Positions 23,353 to 36,787 of a stretch of 64,000 nt of DNA are shown here, piece by piece. A program made the position numbers and the translations under genes. The stretch comes from Cepaea nemoralis (taxonomy: Eukaryota > Mollusca > Gastropoda > Stylommatophora > Helicidae): the NCBI GenBank assembly GCA_014155875.1, contig JACEFZ010026862.1, positions 124,001 through 188,000 on the forward strand. The letters are read 5' to 3'. The notes under the pieces are model-generated. The model made no database searches. It saw only the letters and a list, made by a program, of their open reading frames with translations, and was not told the DNA's origin. How positions within the stretch are numbered: the first letter of the stretch is position 1; each line of letters begins with the position of its first letter.

Positions 23353-23912
23353 TGCCAATAGGTAATTCCTCCCATTGACTGATAAACAACTCATTATGCT
23401 TTGAACAATATGACGAATGATCAGACGACTCCAAAGAAAACAATACTCACACTTTTATTTCGTGTCGAGCGGAACAAATAACAGCGGATAGTTATCGCAT
23501 GTTATTAAACTGCCCCCGAGATATAGGAGCGGCGTTTAATTAGTAAATGTTTCACACGAAAACTACCTGCCTTGTCCCAATGTTCTCTTCGAGGCGCAAA
23601 CCTGCCATTTCACCGTTCAGAGTTGCTGCGCGTCTAGGGTTTTCGAGTCCTGTCTTAAGTATCCATTTGCCAATCGATCTTTCCTCCTGAATTTTATTCG
23701 CCTAAGCTCGGAATCAGTCGCATATAGCGCTTCACACACGGCTCTCTGGAAGACACGTCCTTTCCTTTCGAATCACACACAGAGAAAGTCCTTTGTTGTT
23801 CTGTGGCGCTGTATTCGTTTCCCATGGTATCTTCCTTTCCTATTTGTCCATTTTTGTGCAGACTTGGGAAAACCCCATTCATGACTCTGGTGGAGTGAAC
23901 CGTCATATGGCA
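23353..23912 (-). repeat. 3' LTR of element C (560 bp)
   Basis: Minus strand from TGCCATATGACGG to CCTATTGGCA. It contains GAAATAAAAG (about 23457). It has a 364-bp segment (about 23401-23752 and neighbours) that is missing from the 5' LTR. Confidence 0.85.
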
Positions 23913-25444
23913 TAATGCCCCCTCCTAGATAAAAAAAATGTTTTCATTTTTTTTTCTATGGATATATGTATTACTTTGCAAACATATGCATTAACCTTTA
24001 ACAACGAAACCTGGAAAAGTTCCTAGTCTCCCCTTTATCTACTCTCAAAAAAAATAATAATAATGTCATATGATGGGCACGCCCACCTGTCTAATACCCC
24101 ATTAGACGTCGTGTGGCTGATCATGGGAGATCATACCAACTAATAACCATATTAGTCCCTACCTTGTCTTAATAGACAAGTGTGTCCTCACTCTAGGTAA
24201 TACCATGAGTTTTGGACGAGAGTAATAATGGGTTTTCCAGTATTCCATGTTGGTCGTTGTTGTTGTTCCTCCATATATTCCATGTATATTTATATGTTGG
24301 TAGTGTAGACGTAAGTATCCATGTCTTGCGAGACTTTATGGAGCCATTTGATATGTTAGACTGTCCAATACTTGTGTGTATATCTTTAAACCATCAGCCG
24401 ATTCCGTCTATATTGATAGATGTTAATGGATGGATTGGCAAAATAGTTCGCTCTCCCAAAATTAGTTCAGCTGAAGACCTTGCTTATCCAACCATTCACT
24501 AAATCACAAATTAATTACTTCAATGTTTCTCAATGAACAATTGAATAATAATTATCAATATACATATTCTAAAGTACTGACTTATCTACGTAACTTATTA
24601 ATATAACAAATTACTCAAACTAATTAACTAAGTAATTCTAATTAACTCTTGAAAATTGTTCAATTATTCCACGTCTTGGAATTAATTAATAAAAATACAC
24701 AACACAATCTACAAATACTTGACCGTAGTTTTCCACGTAAAATAATGACGGTCGAAATATCCATCAAGTTTGCAGGACATATTAATGGCTATTGCATCCG
24801 TGTAGATGTCTCTGCCAATAAATGTACATTAACAACACATGTATCTATTTGATTATACTATATATACCTAACAGTATTAATTTAAAGTCACCGATTGTAT
24901 CAACATCATTTATTAATTAGGTGCTATTTGATTGAACTTTATTACATTTCCCAAATATTTTATATAATAATAATAATAATAATAAATATAATAAACTATA
25001 ACTGAATAACTTATAACATATATCAGTCTTACTGTATATTCTATAATCGACTGAGAATGTCCCATATAATATGATTGACTGATTAAAATCTTGCAGACAT
25101 ATAGTTGTGAAGAATCATACCTATTACAGATTCAAGACCTCTAAAAAAATTAAATCAGGAATATAATATTCAAAAAGAATAAATATTTAAATCTAATAAT
25201 ATTCACATAAATTAGTAATGTTCTCTATTATAGACATAATTACTAAAGAGTAGAGAATCGAACTATTTTCTAAGATGAATTATAGAACTATTAGATAGTG
25301 TGAACAGTGCTGACAAGTGACACCTGGCATAACTAAGTAATAAGACCTAAAACCCTAATGTGTCTGTAGTGTATTATGTGTTGATATGAACCTAACCTTA
25401 CATCCCATTTTATTTTTCTTTATTTATTTATTTCAATCTTCGTT
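23913..25444 (-). other. 3' non-coding region of element C
   Basis: AT-rich, no gene. The block next to the LTR (23.9-24.24 kb, with GATGGGCACGCCC, TCCTCACTCTAGGT and GGACGAGAGTA) is shared with 41.2-41.5 kb, so it may carry a conserved function such as priming or packaging. Confidence 0.55.
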
Positions 25445-27931
25445 TTATTCAGTTTCTTTCTCTCTCTCTCTCTTTCTTCTTATTTTCTTTCTTCCATAAT
25501 TATGGTGTTTCTGTACTGTATGTATGTTTATATTTATACTTTCCAACCCTGCTGAATTGAACCCTGTCATGATTTTCACTCGTATGTATAATGACAATAA
25601 AGTATATTTGATTAATTTGCAGCAGACGTAAATAAAGCACGCAATAAACAATGCATTTTGTTTATTGTACTTTTGTTTGTTATTATTAACTTGTGAGTAA
25701 ATTTCCTTGAGTGATTGAATGACTGTATTTTTATTCACAATATCATCAATATATACTTTTGTTTGTGAGGATGTGTTCGTGACTATGGATGTAACCTGAG
25801 ATAAGGTCAATTTAAGCCACATCAAAATGTTTGTAATAAATATGGTTACAATATCCCATGTCGTCTGTTGTTTGTAACCATTGTGTTTAACTTTTGTTCT
25901 CTTCTTGTGTGCCACTTTGTTGTTATTAACAGTCGGTTGAACTTTTAATGAATGTGTAATTCCTTCTTCTTGTGATACTTGGGTTTGTGATTCTGTGCGT
26001 ACCACATCAAGTTTGCGTTCTCCAGTTTGAACGTAATCTTTAACATCAGTGATGTTACCAATTATCAACCCAGCACATGGGTTTGGTAGTACTGCTGCGC
26101 ATACTTTACCTTCATAATATGGGCATTTTATGCTGACCCATGCGGTTTTGTACATTTCTATTGTACCCCCAAATGTTCTGCACTCAATACTTTTACCTGT
26201 ATAATTACTTTATTTTATGAGTTTGTGATTAACACCTGTAATATCCGAACCTGTGTCTCTAAAACAGTTTGTTGGTAACCCATTAACCTCTGCTTGGTGT
26301 ATCATCAGAGTACCTTGACGAGTGCATGCTGCGTTCGCTTCATGAATATGCCTCTTGTGGGCTGATGTGAGGTCCTCATCATTATTATGACCTTCCTTAC
26401 CTGTTTTGTTATTGTATGACTCTATAATGGCTGCGTGTGTGTCCTCTAGATCATCGGAATCGCTGCTATTACTGGATAACACATATGCATTACTTGCCTC
26501 TTTCCACGTATTCTTCATCGGACAAGACCTGCTGGTATGCCCGTACGCCCTACACGAGAAACATTTGATGCTTCTCTTGAATGAGTCATATTTACTTTTT
26601 TTCTTCGCTGTGATGTCCCTTAAATAATCTAAATATCCAGGGTGTCGATCACACATTTCTAAATGTCCATGAGACAATTTGCAGTATTGACATATGGATA
26701 GGTGTCCTTTTCTTGGTCTGTCTCCTTCTCTGTTAGAGTACTGGTATGGACTATTTCTATATTTATTACTGCTAAATTTTCTGAACTTGCCATTGCCTTT
26801 TTGGAATCTAGCACTTGCTCCTATTATCAGTTCTGGATGTGCACAATTTGCGAATATGTCTCGATGTGCATTGAAATATGATTCTCCCCTCGTTTCCATT
26901 TCCTTAAGATCTTTGCATTTATTCTCCACTAGAAATACAGACATGGCCTCTGGTACTGCAGATAGTAGTCTATCTCTAATTATTAAGTCTCGAATTTTAT
27001 TGTAATCAGACCCAATATCAGCGGCTTTAGTCCATTTATCAAAAGATGAGGTTAACTCAGAAACAAAGTCAAGGAAAGTTTGGTTAGATTTGGGAGTGAG
27101 TGTTTTAAATTTTGTACGTAAACCCGACTCATCTAGACTGAAGTGTGCCAACACAAGATCTCTCATGTATCTGTAGTTAGTACGTAAGTCCTCAGGTATT
27201 AACTCAATTACCTTTAAAGGCTCCAATGCGAGATGCCTGTGGAATAGAATTGGTATGTCTTGTTCCGGTACCTTGTAGTGCTTTACGAGTACTTCAAAAT
27301 TGGTAATCCAAGAACTGACCGAATCGCCTTGTTGAAAGTTGCGAAAAAGCCCTTGGTACTTCTTCACTGGATCATTCTGTTTTGCACGACTTTTTTCTCG
27401 TTCAATCTCAGCTTCATGTTCCATCTCCAAAGTCTTGACTTTCAAATTACCCTCCACTTCTTTGTCCTTCCAGAGTGTTTCTGTTGCCAGCTTCTCCCTA
27501 TCAAAAGCGAGTTGTTTCTCCCTGATTTCTGCCTCTGCGGCCAATTGCTTTGCCTTCATCTCCGCTTCTGGGGCTATTTGCTTCTCTTTCAATTGCATTT
27601 CCATAATTAGCTTTTCCTTTTCAGCAGCCATTTCCTTTTCTTTAGCTGCCATCTTTTCGCGTTCCAAAGCTATCTCTTTTTCTCTAGCTGCTATCTCGTT
27701 TTGCTTGATCGCCATCTCTCGTTCTTTTAGTTCTTTTTCCTCTCGTTTTGCTTCCTTTTCAGCCGCTAGCTTTTCCAATCGTTCCTCTTTCTCACGTGCG
27801 GCTTGAAGACGTTTCTCTTCTTTTTGCTGTAATTGATAGTCGCTGAACTCTTGTTTTGCCCAACTCCAAAGTTCCGCACCAGTCAATCCCGTCTTCTCAC
27901 CCATTTCCATGTAATCCTGAAGTGTAGACAT
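25445..27931 (-). pseudogene. Element C gag-protease with membrane-like C-terminal tail
   Basis: One frame of 829 codons with a single in-frame TAA at 26210-26212. From the N-terminus it has a short globular start, a coiled coil (about residues 35-190), and a SCAN-like gag segment (about 190-380, with TFLDFVSELTSSFDKW). A knuckle-like CSC pattern with CFSCRAYGHTSRSC follows (about 465), then retropepsin FRDTGSDITG. The stop falls 12 residues after DTG, where the related fragment at 6.1 kb has an Asp. Beyond it the protease continues in frame (CRTFGGTIE, LIIGNITD). Instead of RT there are about 150 residues including the hydrophobic segment ALFIACFIYVCCKL (about 25640), then a basic end. An envelope-like origin of that tail is possible but unproven. 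Confidence 0.8.
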
Positions 27932-30297
<2,366 letters not shown>

Positions 30298-30493
30298 TGC
30301 CAATAGGTAATTCCTCCCATTGACTGATAAACAACTCGTCCTTTCCTTTCGAATCACACACAGAGAAATTCCTTTGTTGTTCTGTGGCGCTGTATTCGTT
30401 TCCCATGGTATCTTCCTTTCCTATTTGTCCATTTTTGTGCAGACTTGGGAAAACCCCATTCATGACTTTGGTGGAGTGTACCGTCATATGGCA
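30298..30493 (-). repeat. 5' LTR of element C (196 bp, internally deleted)
   Basis: Same ends as the 3' LTR and closely matching over the shared parts. The junction GGAAAGGAC/GAGTTG marks the missing 364 bp, which in the 3' LTR holds the AATAAA signal. Confidence 0.85.
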
Positions 30494-30498
30494 AGAGT

Positions 30499-30755
30499 CT
30501 TCGACTGGCTTCAAGAATGCCTCCTTTTTCTGTGCAATACGGCCTTGCGCTGGGCATTGGACAGTTTCACACGGTTCCACCTTTTCTTCTCTACCTCTTT
30601 CTTGACTGCAGTCATGGCTTCTGGGTCTGCTCTGATGGCAGCATGGGCCTTCTCGCACAGATCCTTCCTCATTTTTGGACAGAATCAAAGTGTGTTGTGT
30701 TCACTACAACTTCTCTGCTCAGTCTCAGGTAAACAGATCAAATGCCAAAAAGTAA
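30499..30755 (-). pseudogene. RPL5: RPL5 processed fragment, copy 1 (5' part)
   Basis: The minus strand carries the same C-terminal RPL5 sequence as 62.6-62.9 kb but with an early frameshift, so only RIAQKKEAFLKPVED reads in the recovered frame. It starts after CAAATACATTACTTTTTGGC and is cut by element C at AGAGT. Confidence 0.85.
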
Positions 30756-30820
30756 TGTATTTGTTTTTCTTCTTTGGCCTTTTACAGGCCGGACAATAAC
30801 GTGACTATCACAACCTCACA
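30756..30820 (-). other. Short A-tailed unit between LINE B tail and RPL5
   Basis: A 50-60 base segment with the inverted motif GGCCTGTAAAAGGCC and an A-rich end, matching 62536-62590. Source transcript unknown. Confidence 0.5.
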
Positions 30821-31145
30821 ATGTTTGTTTTTAAAAAAAATCTTTTATTGAGTGTTAAAATCGTTGCAAAGTGTATTTTTTGTGATTTTACAGAGCGTTG
30901 CATGTGGGCGTGTAGGTGACATATGCGCAAAAAATACAAATATTTTATACATTTTAACATTTCTACATTTAATTTGTTGTAGGGTAACCCCTTACTGAAA
31001 CAACAGCATGATGATAGTGCACCGATATTATTTCCCCTGCCGTCTCCCTCTTCCTGTCGGCTCTAAAACCTCCAATTTCATCACCACCACTCGGTAATGA
31101 TGAAACTGGCAGTATAAAATGTCTGAACCGATCGGAGATGGCGGC

Positions 31146-32634
31146 CTTCGAATCTTCTCGGCGTTCGCCAGTCGGGTCTTGGTGGTGAGCGATATCGTTC
31201 TTCCTCTGTTGCTTCTTCGTCTGTTTGTGCTTTTGTATCCTCTGGTTCGGGTGTGGCTGTCTGGATCTTGGTCTGGAGCAGGGCGAACGTCTCATTAAAA
31301 GTTTCTTGTATTTTAAGTAGCTGTTTATCCGTCTCATCCTTTATAATAGCCATTCGCGCGTAGTCCTGAGCTATCATCTGCTGAACTTGCTTCATTTCGT
31401 TGAGGATGCGCTGAGCGGTCGTTTTCTGTGTTTCTTGCTTCTTGTCGTTTTTCTTTCTCCCTGCTTGATAGCCTTTCTTCTGTCTCAGCCTGTATAACAG
31501 CCATCCGGGCGACATCCTGCTCGATCTTCTGCTGAACTTGCCTCGCCTCGTCCAGGATGCGCTGAGCGGCAGTTGGCCTTCCAGTTGTGCTTTGTCCATT
31601 TTAGTGAGTTGATTGGTGGCCTCATACTGCCTCCTAGCTTCTTTATAGGGCAGGTTAGTCTTGATGGCGATCTTCATGGCTTCCTTGCTGTCTTGGTGGC
31701 AGGGGCAGCCGAGGTACCTGGCGCCGTGGTTGCCGAGGCAGTTGGCGCATTTTCTGTTATTGTTAGGCCTTCTGAAGTCCTTGTCGATCTTTGCATGCTG
31801 GCACTGACTGTATGGATGAGGTCCAGAACAGTATCTGCAAACCTCAACCTCACTCTTGCAGGTGGCACGGGTGTGCCAAAACTTCTGGCACTTAGAGCAC
31901 TGCAGCACTCTGGGTATGTAGTGCTCTGGAACTTGGTCTCTCTTGTCCCATCTGATGTATTGAGGGATCAGTCGGTCCTCTGATGTTACGACGACGACAG
32001 TAGAGGGGATGCTGTTCTTTCCGATGATCCTCTCGGCACTGGTGATCTTGAGTTTGTGGTTTTCCCTTGTTAGCAACTCCCTGATCTGGTCGTTGGTGAG
32101 ATGGGTCTTGACTCGTTTGATGACCCATCGTTTCATCATGTTGTGTCGGCTGGCTTCCAATAAGATGCCGTGGTGGAGCTTGATGTCGGCTTTCTCATCT
32201 TGTGTTATCTTCTTCATAAGTGCTGTGGTCTTTGGGTTGTTGTTGAGGGAGACCACTACTCCCTCGTGTGTCTTGCGCAGCTGGTTGATGCTGTGTCTTC
32301 CCTGTCTTCGAAGGCAACTCACGACGGGGAAATAGAAGGAACACCAGGAGAGACGACAACTGGTAAAACTCCCTGAAGGAAACAGCACCATATGACGGGG
32401 TGGGACCACAATCACGCCGGGCCTCAACAAGCGCGCAAATCTGACAAGACATGAAAAACCTCATCAAGAAAAAAACGAACGCAATTAACCCAGCAGAAGC
32501 CGGGAAGCTGATAACAAGCACTCCAAAGTACGAAAGACAAACTACAAGCTGCACCATAAGCACTCTACATAGCTAAGTCGGAAAACGAAGGCTGAAAGGG
32601 GGTATTCGTACCAAACAATGGAATGGAATGGAAT
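31146..32634 (-). pseudogene. Inserted LINE ORF1 with three zinc knuckles
   Basis: Minus-strand frame of about 430 residues within the insert. It has a basic N-terminal half and three consecutive knuckles (CSKCQKFWHTRATC, CRYCSGPHPYSQC, CANCLGNHGARYLGC). A charged coiled-coil region follows, ending in RTPRRFEG before the frame runs into flanking sequence. This is the gag-like ORF1 of Jockey/I-type LINEs. The insert is flanked by the 12-bp repeat GGAGATGGCGGC (31134-31145 and 32635-32646). The matching site at about 62205-62220 is uninterrupted. There is no ORF2 and no poly(A) at the coding 3' side. A (TGGAA)n stretch lies at the other end. Confidence 0.8.
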
Positions 32635-34933
32635 GGAGATGGCGGCAACAGCATCAACAAACAAACAGTGTCAAGATGGTGTGAATGGGAGGTGTAAACA
32701 GTATCGGGGTTTACAAGGCAGAAAGGGTAGTGGTTGCATTTATAATGTCTGTGTTGTTAGATGCGTTCTGTGTGTTTAGTATTTGTGTAGGTGTGTTTAC
32801 GGAGCGTTGTATGTGGGCGTGTATGTGACGTGTGCATATTTTATTCATTGGGCATATTTACATGTGAAGGGGGGTTAATAGGGAGAAGGATAAACCTTTC
32901 CATTTTGGTTTCCATTGTCACACTCTCACCCATTTGGACCAACCACTCTAGTTTCTTCATCACCAATCTCTGGTGATGATGGTAAAGGCAGGATAATTTT
33001 TGGAACCAAAGGGTGATTGTATCAGCAAAGGCAAACAAAACAAACCATGAGCAAGGGAAGGGGGGGGGGGGGTTCACATGGGAGATGAGGTTATAAATTA
33101 ATAAAGGTAACTATAATACTAATAATGCAAATAAAACCAAATACATCAATAATAATGATGACAAACATTAACCTACTAAGGGTGATAAACAGTACTGATA
33201 GTAACAGAAATGATAAAAATAGTTATGATAAGTATCCCACTTTCCAAAACTGATTCCATTTGCTAGAATGATTTTCCTAGGAATGGTGTTAGCATAGCAT
33301 AACAGGTACATATAATTGCAACATGCAATGTTCAATAATGGTAGAAGTAAAAGGAGTTGGTTATCTTTTTCTCCTTGCTTATTTTTTTTTTTTATTTGTA
33401 AGGGTTCATTCATTTTTTCCCTTCTTCTTCTTCTTCTTTTTTTTTTTTTGGTTGCTATTGTAAAAAGTAAACAAGCATCTGAATTTAGCACAAATCTTTT
33501 ACAATCTCATTGGTTTGGTAAACATATGTGGTTTTGTATTCATTCATTCATTATTCACTCACATTTTCTTGTTTCTTACTCGCACTCATGTGTACTAAAT
33601 TTTACAATCATAAAGAAGTGTACTTGTGTTTACTCTGGGGATATCTGTGATATTTTGTGATTACAACATAGGAAATTTTCCATTAGCATATTCCATTTCT
33701 TGAACACATTTACATGTGAATGGGGGTTAAAGGGAAAAGGGGAATCTTTACATTTTTGTTTCCCTTGCCACTCTCTCACCAATTTGGTTCCACTCCACCA
33801 ATGCCTTTACCACTCCTCTCTGGCAATGATGGTAAAGGCAGGATAATTATTTGAACCAAACCGGTGTGGGTGTCAGCAAAGGCAACAACAAACCATGAGC
33901 GAGGGGGGGGGGGAATGGGGAAAGGGTTTTTGTTTTATTACTAATGATGACAATAATAATAATGACAAGAAGGGACATACTGAGGGTAATAACAGCAATT
34001 TAAAAAAAAACAGCAATGGTAATAATAGTTATGAAAATGATAACATTTGTACAATATGTGATTCCATTTGCTAGGATGATTTTCTTTGGAATGGTGTTAA
34101 CATTGCATAGCAGGTACATACAAATGCAAACTGCAGTTTTTAGAAATACTTGGAGTAAAGGAGTGGGTTATATTTTCCTCCTTGTTTTTTTTTTTCCTAA
34201 ATGTAGGGGTTCATTCATATTTTCCTCTTTGCTCTCTCTTTCTTTTGTTTTTTAATAAAAATTAACCAAGCATTTGTATTAACACAAGTGTTTACAGTAT
34301 CATTGGTTTGGTAACCATTTGTGATTTTGTATTCATTCATTCAACACTCACTCACATGATTCAGAGGGGGTGACAAATAGAAAGGAAAGTCTTACATTTT
34401 TGTTTCCCTCGCTACACTCTCACCAATTGGTTCCACTCCACCAATGCCTTTCCTGGCCACTAATGATGGTACAGGCAGGACGAATGTTTGAAACAAACCA
34501 GTGGGGGTAGTAGCAAAAGCAACAAACCATAAGCAAGGGGGGCACAGGGGAGATGAAATTGTAAATTACTAATGATGATATCAGTAATACTTATAAAATT
34601 AATGATACTAAGGATAATAAGGTAAGTACTGACTACAAGGAAAAGGGGGAAGTCTTTACATTTTGTTTCCCTCGCTACCTTCCCACCCATTAGTTTCACT
34701 CCACCAATGTCCCTATGGCCACTCTAATGATGGTACAGGCAGGACAAATGTTTGAAACAAACCAGTGGGGGTAGTAGCAAAAGCAACAAACCTTAAGCAA
34801 AGGGGGGAACATGGGAGATGAAGTTGTAAATTAATAATGATGATATCCTTAATACTTTTCAAATTAAAGATACTAAAGATAATAAGGGTAAGGTAATGAT
34901 AGTAATAATAATAATGATCATAATAATAGTAGA

Positions 34934-34934
34934 C

Positions 34935-35000
<66 letters not shown>

Positions 35001-35001
35001 G
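34934..35001. repeat. (TAA)n microsatellite in LINE B 3' UTR
   Basis: About 68 bases of TAA. The same position in the LINE B copies at 46.34 and 52.74 kb is also a TAA/ATT array, so it is part of the element. Confidence 0.95.
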
Positions 35002-35577
35002 ATAGTATAATAGATATGTGATTCTATTTACTAAAGTGATAATCTTAGTAGTGGTGGTAGTATAGCACAACAAGTGCATTTAAAGCAAACATTCCATAAA
35101 TAGTAATTTGGAATGGGAGGAGTTGATTTTCTTTTCTCCTTTTTTCTTTTCCCCTTATCTATAAAGGTTGAAAACCATCATTTTGAAACAAATAAAACAA
35201 GCATTTATAATTCCACTATTCTTTACATAAGGGATTTTCCATTGGTCTTTTGACCATATGTGATCTTTTTAGTCATTCACTCTCCATTCACTCAAGTTTC
35301 TTCTTTCTTTCTCGCACTCATGTATACCAAATTTGTAATACAATAAGGAAGAATACATATGATTTACTCTGGAAATAGTTGTGATATCTTGTGTGTGTAC
35401 ATAAAGGAAATTAAATGTGTGTTATATGTGTGGTGTTTGTATCTGGCAAAATTTCTGCAGGTCCATATAAGTTGTCTGTAGTAAGAAAGTGATACAAGTA
35501 GTTTTGTATGTATGTCCTTAGCTGTCTTTGGTATAGTACTGAGAAAAATTCAGTTATGTATGTAGGTTTGTAATAAT

Positions 35578-35642
35578 GTATTTTTTTTTTTTTTTTTGAC
35601 ATTGATTTATTTCATCTCTCGAGCGACCCCGAGTAGGTCAAG
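35578..35642. other. Junction between LINE B poly(A) site and LINE A 3' end
   Basis: Contains a T-run (35581-35598) that on the minus strand is poly(A) followed by TACATTATTAC, and about 40 bases of unique sequence before the LINE A tail. Confidence 0.5.
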
Positions 35643-35914
35643 TAATTTTTATTTTCCAACTTTTATTTCATACAAAGCAATGTGTATTTACAAGTTGTAG
35701 TGTGTGTTTCTTTTGTTTGTGTATATTACAGAGCGTTGCCGTTTGTTAGTGTTAAGTGTGACATTGTGAATAAAAAACATATACATACATATATACAGTT
35801 ATGATAATATGACATTTGTGGCATAGTGCATGTAGATACACATTCCTTGCATATGCTTCACTTCCACTTCCACAAGCGGAATGCATGAAACACCTGTCTA
35901 TCTCTCCCTCTCCT

Positions 35915-36004
<90 letters not shown>

Positions 36005-36520
36005 TCGTGTTTTCTGGAGACCGCAGTACATTTAAATGCCCCGCGCTTGGACAATAAACTTTAAACTATCATTTCCATTAAAATGTGGCTTCTTTGTAAT
36101 TTCTGGGTCACTTAGCTACTGAGGCGAAGGTCATTGGTGTTGTTGCCTGATGACAAATTACAGAGTGACGCTCCAGTCTATGATACCTTTTGTTTGGGGA
36201 ACAAGAATCAGGGATTTACTTCTAGTAATTAGACCTGTCTCCAGGGAGATAATTGGTCCAAAGTTGTGATAGTGTCTGGGTTTCATATACAATGGGTAGG
36301 AATTAAAACCTGGCCACTAAAAGTCACCTTAGTTTACTGGCTACTTAAAGGACTCATTCAATTTGTTTATACATGGTGGTGCATATTTTTCTTTTGAAAC
36401 ATTTCATTACCATATAACATTATTTTAATACTTGAGATACCGACTTGGTTTAAAGGCTGCTACATGCACGCACGCACGCACGCGCGCGCGCGCACGCACA
36501 CGCACGCACACAAACACAAA

Positions 36521-36559
<39 letters not shown>

Positions 36560-36787
36560 ATATACACCCATCCACAATATATTTCATGTTGCACATTCAA
36601 ATATAATAATGGGAAAATTAATAATAATAGTAGCAGTAATAATAATAATAATAGTATTTTTTAATAATAATAATACACGTGTAAGATTATTAATACCATC
36701 AATAAACACATTTATAGTTGTAGTATCCTTTGCTGAAAACAAGTTATTTGCTTCTTCTGTAATATGTGCTGTCTTCATTCAAATCTT
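35643..36787 (-). repeat. LINE A 3' UTR
   Basis: Contains two microsatellite clusters, TC/AC at about 35921-36001 and CA-rich at about 36465-36556, and a GAAATAAAAG signal near the end. Copies lie at 21.15-21.63 kb and 44.6-45.7 kb. Confidence 0.8.

Larger units (their letters stand above)
30821..35577 (-). mobile_element. LINE B, 5'-truncated copy with long 3' UTR
   Basis: The minus strand begins after poly(A)-TACATTATTACAAACC with the last part of ORF2 (35577-35370, matching the LINE B C-terminus). It then runs through the repeat-rich 3' UTR to CAATAAAAGATTTTTTTTAAA near 30840. The UTR is interrupted by the insert at 31146-32634. Confidence 0.8.

Noticed and set aside
23401..23760. Intron in the element C LTR, suggested by the shorter 5' LTR
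   Set aside because: The missing block would be GT...AT, without an AG acceptor, and splicing cannot explain a difference between the two LTRs of one insertion.
25445..25900. Envelope glycoprotein of a retrovirus
   Set aside because: One hydrophobic segment and a basic tail are not enough; I see no signal peptide, cleavage site or conserved cysteine pattern.
27260..27806. Plus-strand frames of 116 and 155 residues
   Set aside because: Antisense of the charged coiled coil in element C gag, which yields Ser/Phe-rich shadows.
31573..31983. 136-residue plus-strand frame
   Set aside because: Antisense of the three-knuckle LINE ORF1.
34934..35001. CRISPR-like or satellite array
   Set aside because: A plain TAA microsatellite with no spacers; no CRISPR array is present in the window.
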